Assembly: GCF_000474215.1 (NCBI RefSeq)
Contig: NZ_BAUC01000004.1
Span: forward strand, 98,764 to 162,763
From: Edwardsiella hoshinae NBRC 105699 = ATCC 33379
Lineage (GTDB): Bacteria; Pseudomonadota; Gammaproteobacteria; Enterobacterales; Enterobacteriaceae
DNA: 64,000 bases
Direction: 5' to 3'
Made by a program: the position numbers and the translations under genes. Positions within the stretch are counted from its first letter, which is position 1; every line of letters begins with the position of its first letter. The notes beneath the pieces were generated by a model. It did not search any database, had not been told where the DNA came from, and saw only the letters and a list, made by a program, of their open reading frames with translations. Of this stretch, positions 61,436 through 64,000 are shown in pieces.

Positions 61436-62362
61436 TTAGAAGCGCCAGGCGATAAAACGACTCACCTTCTGCCCCTGTGCCATACTGATCTCACGCACCT
61501 CGCGCGCCTGAACGGCCCGCAAAGCCTTACGCAAGGCTGGCAACGTCTCACGCCTCGACACCAGCGACGTAAACCAGCCCACCTGTTCTGCAAACTCGCG
61601 ACTTTCAGCGATCATCCGCAGGATGAAGCCCTGCTCGCCTCCGGGACACCACAACTCATCCGCTTGACCGCCAAAGTTCAACGCGGCGGCCGTCGTCGCT
61701 AGCCCCAGGTTGGCCCGTTTCCGCTGGCTGCCCGCCGCCGCCTCGACAGCGTCGCGGTGAAATGGGGGATTACACATCGTCGCGGCGTAGCACTCACCAG
61801 GTTTAAGGACACCGTGGAAGATCGCCTGCGGCTGACGCTGACGCCGCAACCGGATACGCGTCGCCAGCCCAGGGTTAGCCTGAATAATCGCCGTAGCCGC
61901 CGCCAGCGCCTGCGGCGAGATATCGCTGGCGGTAAAACGCCAGCCGTACTCGGCCTGCCCCAATAATGGATAGATACAGTTGGCACCCGTGCCGATGTCT
62001 AGAATACACGTCTGTGCCCCGCGCGGGATCTGACCATCCGAGCGCCGGCTAGCCAGCAGATCGGCCAGATAGTGCAGGTAATCGGCACGTCCCGGGATCG
62101 GCGGGCAGAGAAACTGTGCGGGAATATCCCAATGGGCGATGCCATACACCTGCGCTAACAACGCCTGATTCAGGGCGCGTACCGCCAGGGGGTCAGCGAA
62201 ATCGATGCTCGCTTCACCGCGCGGAGTGGTGCGCAGGAAAGGACGCAAGGCTGGCGATGCCTGACATAGCGCCGCCATATCGTAGCGCCCCTGATGGCGG
62301 TTGCGGGGATGCAGGCTCGCTTTCTGCCGCCGCACAGGCGGCGTAACTGGCTGGTTATTCAT
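61436..62362 (-). CDS. rlmF: 23S rRNA (adenine-1618-N6)-methyltransferase RlmF
   Basis: A 308-residue SAM-dependent methyltransferase (YbiN; E. coli 308). N-terminal basic region [15 protein letters not shown] site [15 protein letters not shown], and the N6-adenine motif CNPPFH. Modifies A1618 of 23S rRNA. In E. coli it is also close to glnQ. Confidence 0.93.
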   Translation of the reverse strand: MNNQPVTPPVRRQKASLHPRNRHQGRYDMAALCQASPALRPFLRTTPRGEASIDFADPLAVRALNQALLAQVYGIAHWDIPAQFLCPPIPGRADYLHYLADLLASRRSDGQIPRGAQTCILDIGTGANCIYPLLGQAEYGWRFTASDISPQALAAATAIIQANPGLATRIRLRRQRQPQAIFHGVLKPGECYAATMCNPPFHRDAVEAAAGSQRKRANLGLATTAAALNFGGQADELWCPGGEQGFILRMIAESREFAEQVGWFTSLVSRRETLPALRKALRAVQAREVREISMAQGQKVSRFIAWRF

Positions 62363-62553
62363 CGTCGAAGTCGGGGATTACGGATACAGGGCGGCAAGTA
62401 TACCCATTTCACCGACGTAGACCTACTCCGTCTCACTCGGCAATAGCGGCGCGTCTGGCGTATACTGGCGTTGCTATCCCACGGCCAATGGCCGTATGCC
62501 GCGTGGCGCGCTCCCGCCAGTGTCCCACGCTCACTCACTGGAATCTGCTTGCC

Positions 62554-64000
62554 ATGTTTGTCTCCCTCGCACGGCCGCTGGCGGCGCTCCTACTGTGCTG
62601 GAGTGTCTGCGCGACGGCCCAATCCGACCGCATTGACGAACGTTACGCTCTCTCCCTATTCGGCCAAGCTCGTTACGCCGCCGGCTTCAATCATTTCGAT
62701 TATGCCAATCCGGCGGCCCCTAAAGGCGGCACCCTACGCCTCGCCGCCCTCGGCAGTTACGATAACTTTAATCCCTACGCCGCACAGGGGACGCCGGCCA
62801 TCCACAGCGCCCGGCTGTTCGATACCCTGTTCACCTTGTCGGCGGATGAGCCCGCCAGCGCCTATCCCTTGATCGGCTCCGCGATCCGCGCCGATCGACG
62901 CTTTCGTTGGGCTGAGATCCGCCTCAACCCACAAGCCCGTTTTCAAGATCGCACGCCGATCAGCGCCAGCGATGTCGTTTTTAGCTTTCATGCCCTGATG
63001 CAGCAAGGCCCCGTCGCGTTTCGCCAGCGCTTTCGCGGCGTCACGCTACAGGTACTCAGTCCATTATCGCTACGCATCGACCAACCGCATCCCGATAAAG
63101 CACGCATCTTCGCGCTGTTGACTCAACTGCCTATCCTGCCACAACATGCCTGGCGCCATCAGCGCTTGGACCAACCACTGCGCACCCCGCCTATCGGCAG
63201 CGGCCCCTACCGCGTTGCCTGCTACCGGCTCGGTCATTCGGTGACCTACCAACGTCTGAGCGACTACTGGGCCGCTGATCTGCCCGTTAACCGCGGGCGT
63301 GATAACTTCGCGATCCTGAGCTACCACTATTATCCCAATGACGCCGCGGCACGCGCGGCCTTTCTACACGACGCACTGGATCTCCGCTTGGAGCGCTCAC
63401 CCGCAGCCTGGGCGCAACAATACACTGGACGCGCCGTGCGCCAAGGGCAAATCATTCGCCTCGTGCGCACGAGCCAAGCGGCCCAGGCGACGCGTTGGCT
63501 GGCGTTCAACAATCAATTGTCCCTATTCCACGACCGACGGGTTCGCCAGGCCATCTCGCTAGCCTTCGACTTTCCGCGCCTCAACCAGCGTTGGTATCAT
63601 GCGGCCTATCGCCGCACGAACAGCTACTTTCAGCAAACGCCCTACGCGGCCCGCACCTACCCCGATGCCGCCGAACTGCTCTGGCTGGCACCGCTACAAG
63701 CGCAATTGCCCCCGCCGCTCTTTCACCATATTTACCGCCCGGGAGGTGCCGGAAAGAGGGCCCTGCGCCAGGCTCAGGCGCTGCTGACGCAGGCAGGCTG
63801 GCGCCGTCAGGGGGAGGTATTGATCAATCTCCATAGCGGGCAACGCTTCGCCTTTACCTTGTTACTCCCCTACGCGAGCCAGTTGCACTATGTCGCCGCG
63901 CTGCGCACCCGCCTGGCCACACTAGGGATAGTCATGCATATCCGCTATGCCCCGCGCGGCCAGTTCGCAGCGCTGGCTCGGCGCCATGATTTCGGCATGC
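62554..64000 (+). CDS. yejA: Periplasmic oligopeptide/microcin C-binding protein YejA (partial)
   Basis: The frame is open from ATG 62554 to the window end (482 residues; E. coli YejA 604, so about 120 are missing). Signal peptide MFVSLARPLAALLLCWSVCA, then SBP_bac_5 features: NHFDYANPAAPKGGTLRLAA near the mature start and TPISASDVVFSFHALM. It delivers peptides, and in E. coli microcin C, to the YejBEF importer. In E. coli yejA follows rtn; here rtn lies about 15 kb away. Confidence 0.88.
   Translation, partial: MFVSLARPLAALLLCWSVCATAQSDRIDERYALSLFGQARYAAGFNHFDYANPAAPKGGTLRLAALGSYDNFNPYAAQGTPAIHSARLFDTLFTLSADEPASAYPLIGSAIRADRRFRWAEIRLNPQARFQDRTPISASDVVFSFHALMQQGPVAFRQRFRGVTLQVLSPLSLRIDQPHPDKARIFALLTQLPILPQHAWRHQRLDQPLRTPPIGSGPYRVACYRLGHSVTYQRLSDYWAADLPVNRGRDNFAILSYHYYPNDAAARAAFLHDALDLRLERSPAAWAQQYTGRAVRQGQIIRLVRTSQAAQATRWLAFNNQLSLFHDRRVRQAISLAFDFPRLNQRWYHAAYRRTNSYFQQTPYAARTYPDAAELLWLAPLQAQLPPPLFHHIYRPGGAGKRALRQAQALLTQAGWRRQGEVLINLHSGQRFAFTLLLPYASQLHYVAALRTRLATLGIVMHIRYAPRGQFAALARRHDFGM

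Overview
This 64-kb window is chromosomal DNA of a gamma-proteobacterium of the order Enterobacterales. Almost every gene has a close Escherichia coli counterpart of nearly the same length, and several E. coli neighbourhoods are kept but joined in a new order: artPIQM-artJ/rlmC/ybjO/ybjN/nfsA/grxA/ybjM/ybjL, ybjG-deoR-dacC, yeeZ-hisLGDCBHAFI, setB-yeiW-efpL-yeiQ-yeiR-mepS-rtn-yejA with fruBKA, and glnHPQ-rlmF. The fairly high G+C, the arrangement and the protein divergence suggest Edwardsiella (Hafniaceae) or a near relative. That genus call is an inference, not a database match.

Layout. 0-1.2 kb: end of a chaperone-usher fimbrial operon (usher tail and a tip-adhesin-like protein). 1.4-5.4 kb: the complete arginine ABC transporter art genes with two ArgR-like control regions. 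5.5-12.4 kb: ogt, rlmC, ybjO, ybjN, a DUF4250 protein, nfsA, grxA (with an OxyR-like site), ybjM and ybjL. 12.4-16.4 kb: an accessory island of lower G+C, bounded by insertion-sequence remnants (IS3-type on the left; IS903-like and IS110-type on the right), a MITE-like inverted-repeat element and a broken 2-hydroxyacid dehydrogenase gene. Its two intact genes are translationally coupled: a protein resembling the YqcI/YcgG heme N-oxygenase family and an EamA/DMT exporter. This pair is the best candidate in the window for an undescribed small-molecule system.

16.5-25 kb: ybjG, deoR, sdaC-sdaB (serine uptake and deamination), dacC, a periplasmic PEBP protein and an AraC regulator, followed directly by nine copies of a heptanucleotide. 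25-35.6 kb: rimO, yeeZ and the full histidine operon with its attenuator. 35.9-39.6 kb: a torY/torZ-type S/N-oxide respiratory pair. 39.7-54.2 kb: setB, yeiW, mtr (TrpR-like operator on its -10), efpL, a hexuronate locus (uxuA, uxuB/yeiQ and an ExuR/UxuR-family regulator, with an EAL phosphodiesterase inside), a small pilin-like exported protein, yeiR, mepS and cycA. 54.3-58.1 kb: fruBKA with two Cra-like operators. 58.3-64 kb: a Nudix hydrolase, glnHPQ with a sigma-54/NtrC-type region, rlmF and the start of yejA, which runs off the window.

Functionally the window is rich in uptake systems (arginine, glutamine, serine, tryptophan, D-serine/D-alanine/glycine, fructose, oligopeptide) that sit beside the matching catabolic or biosynthetic genes. 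No tRNA, rRNA, CRISPR array or prophage was recognised.
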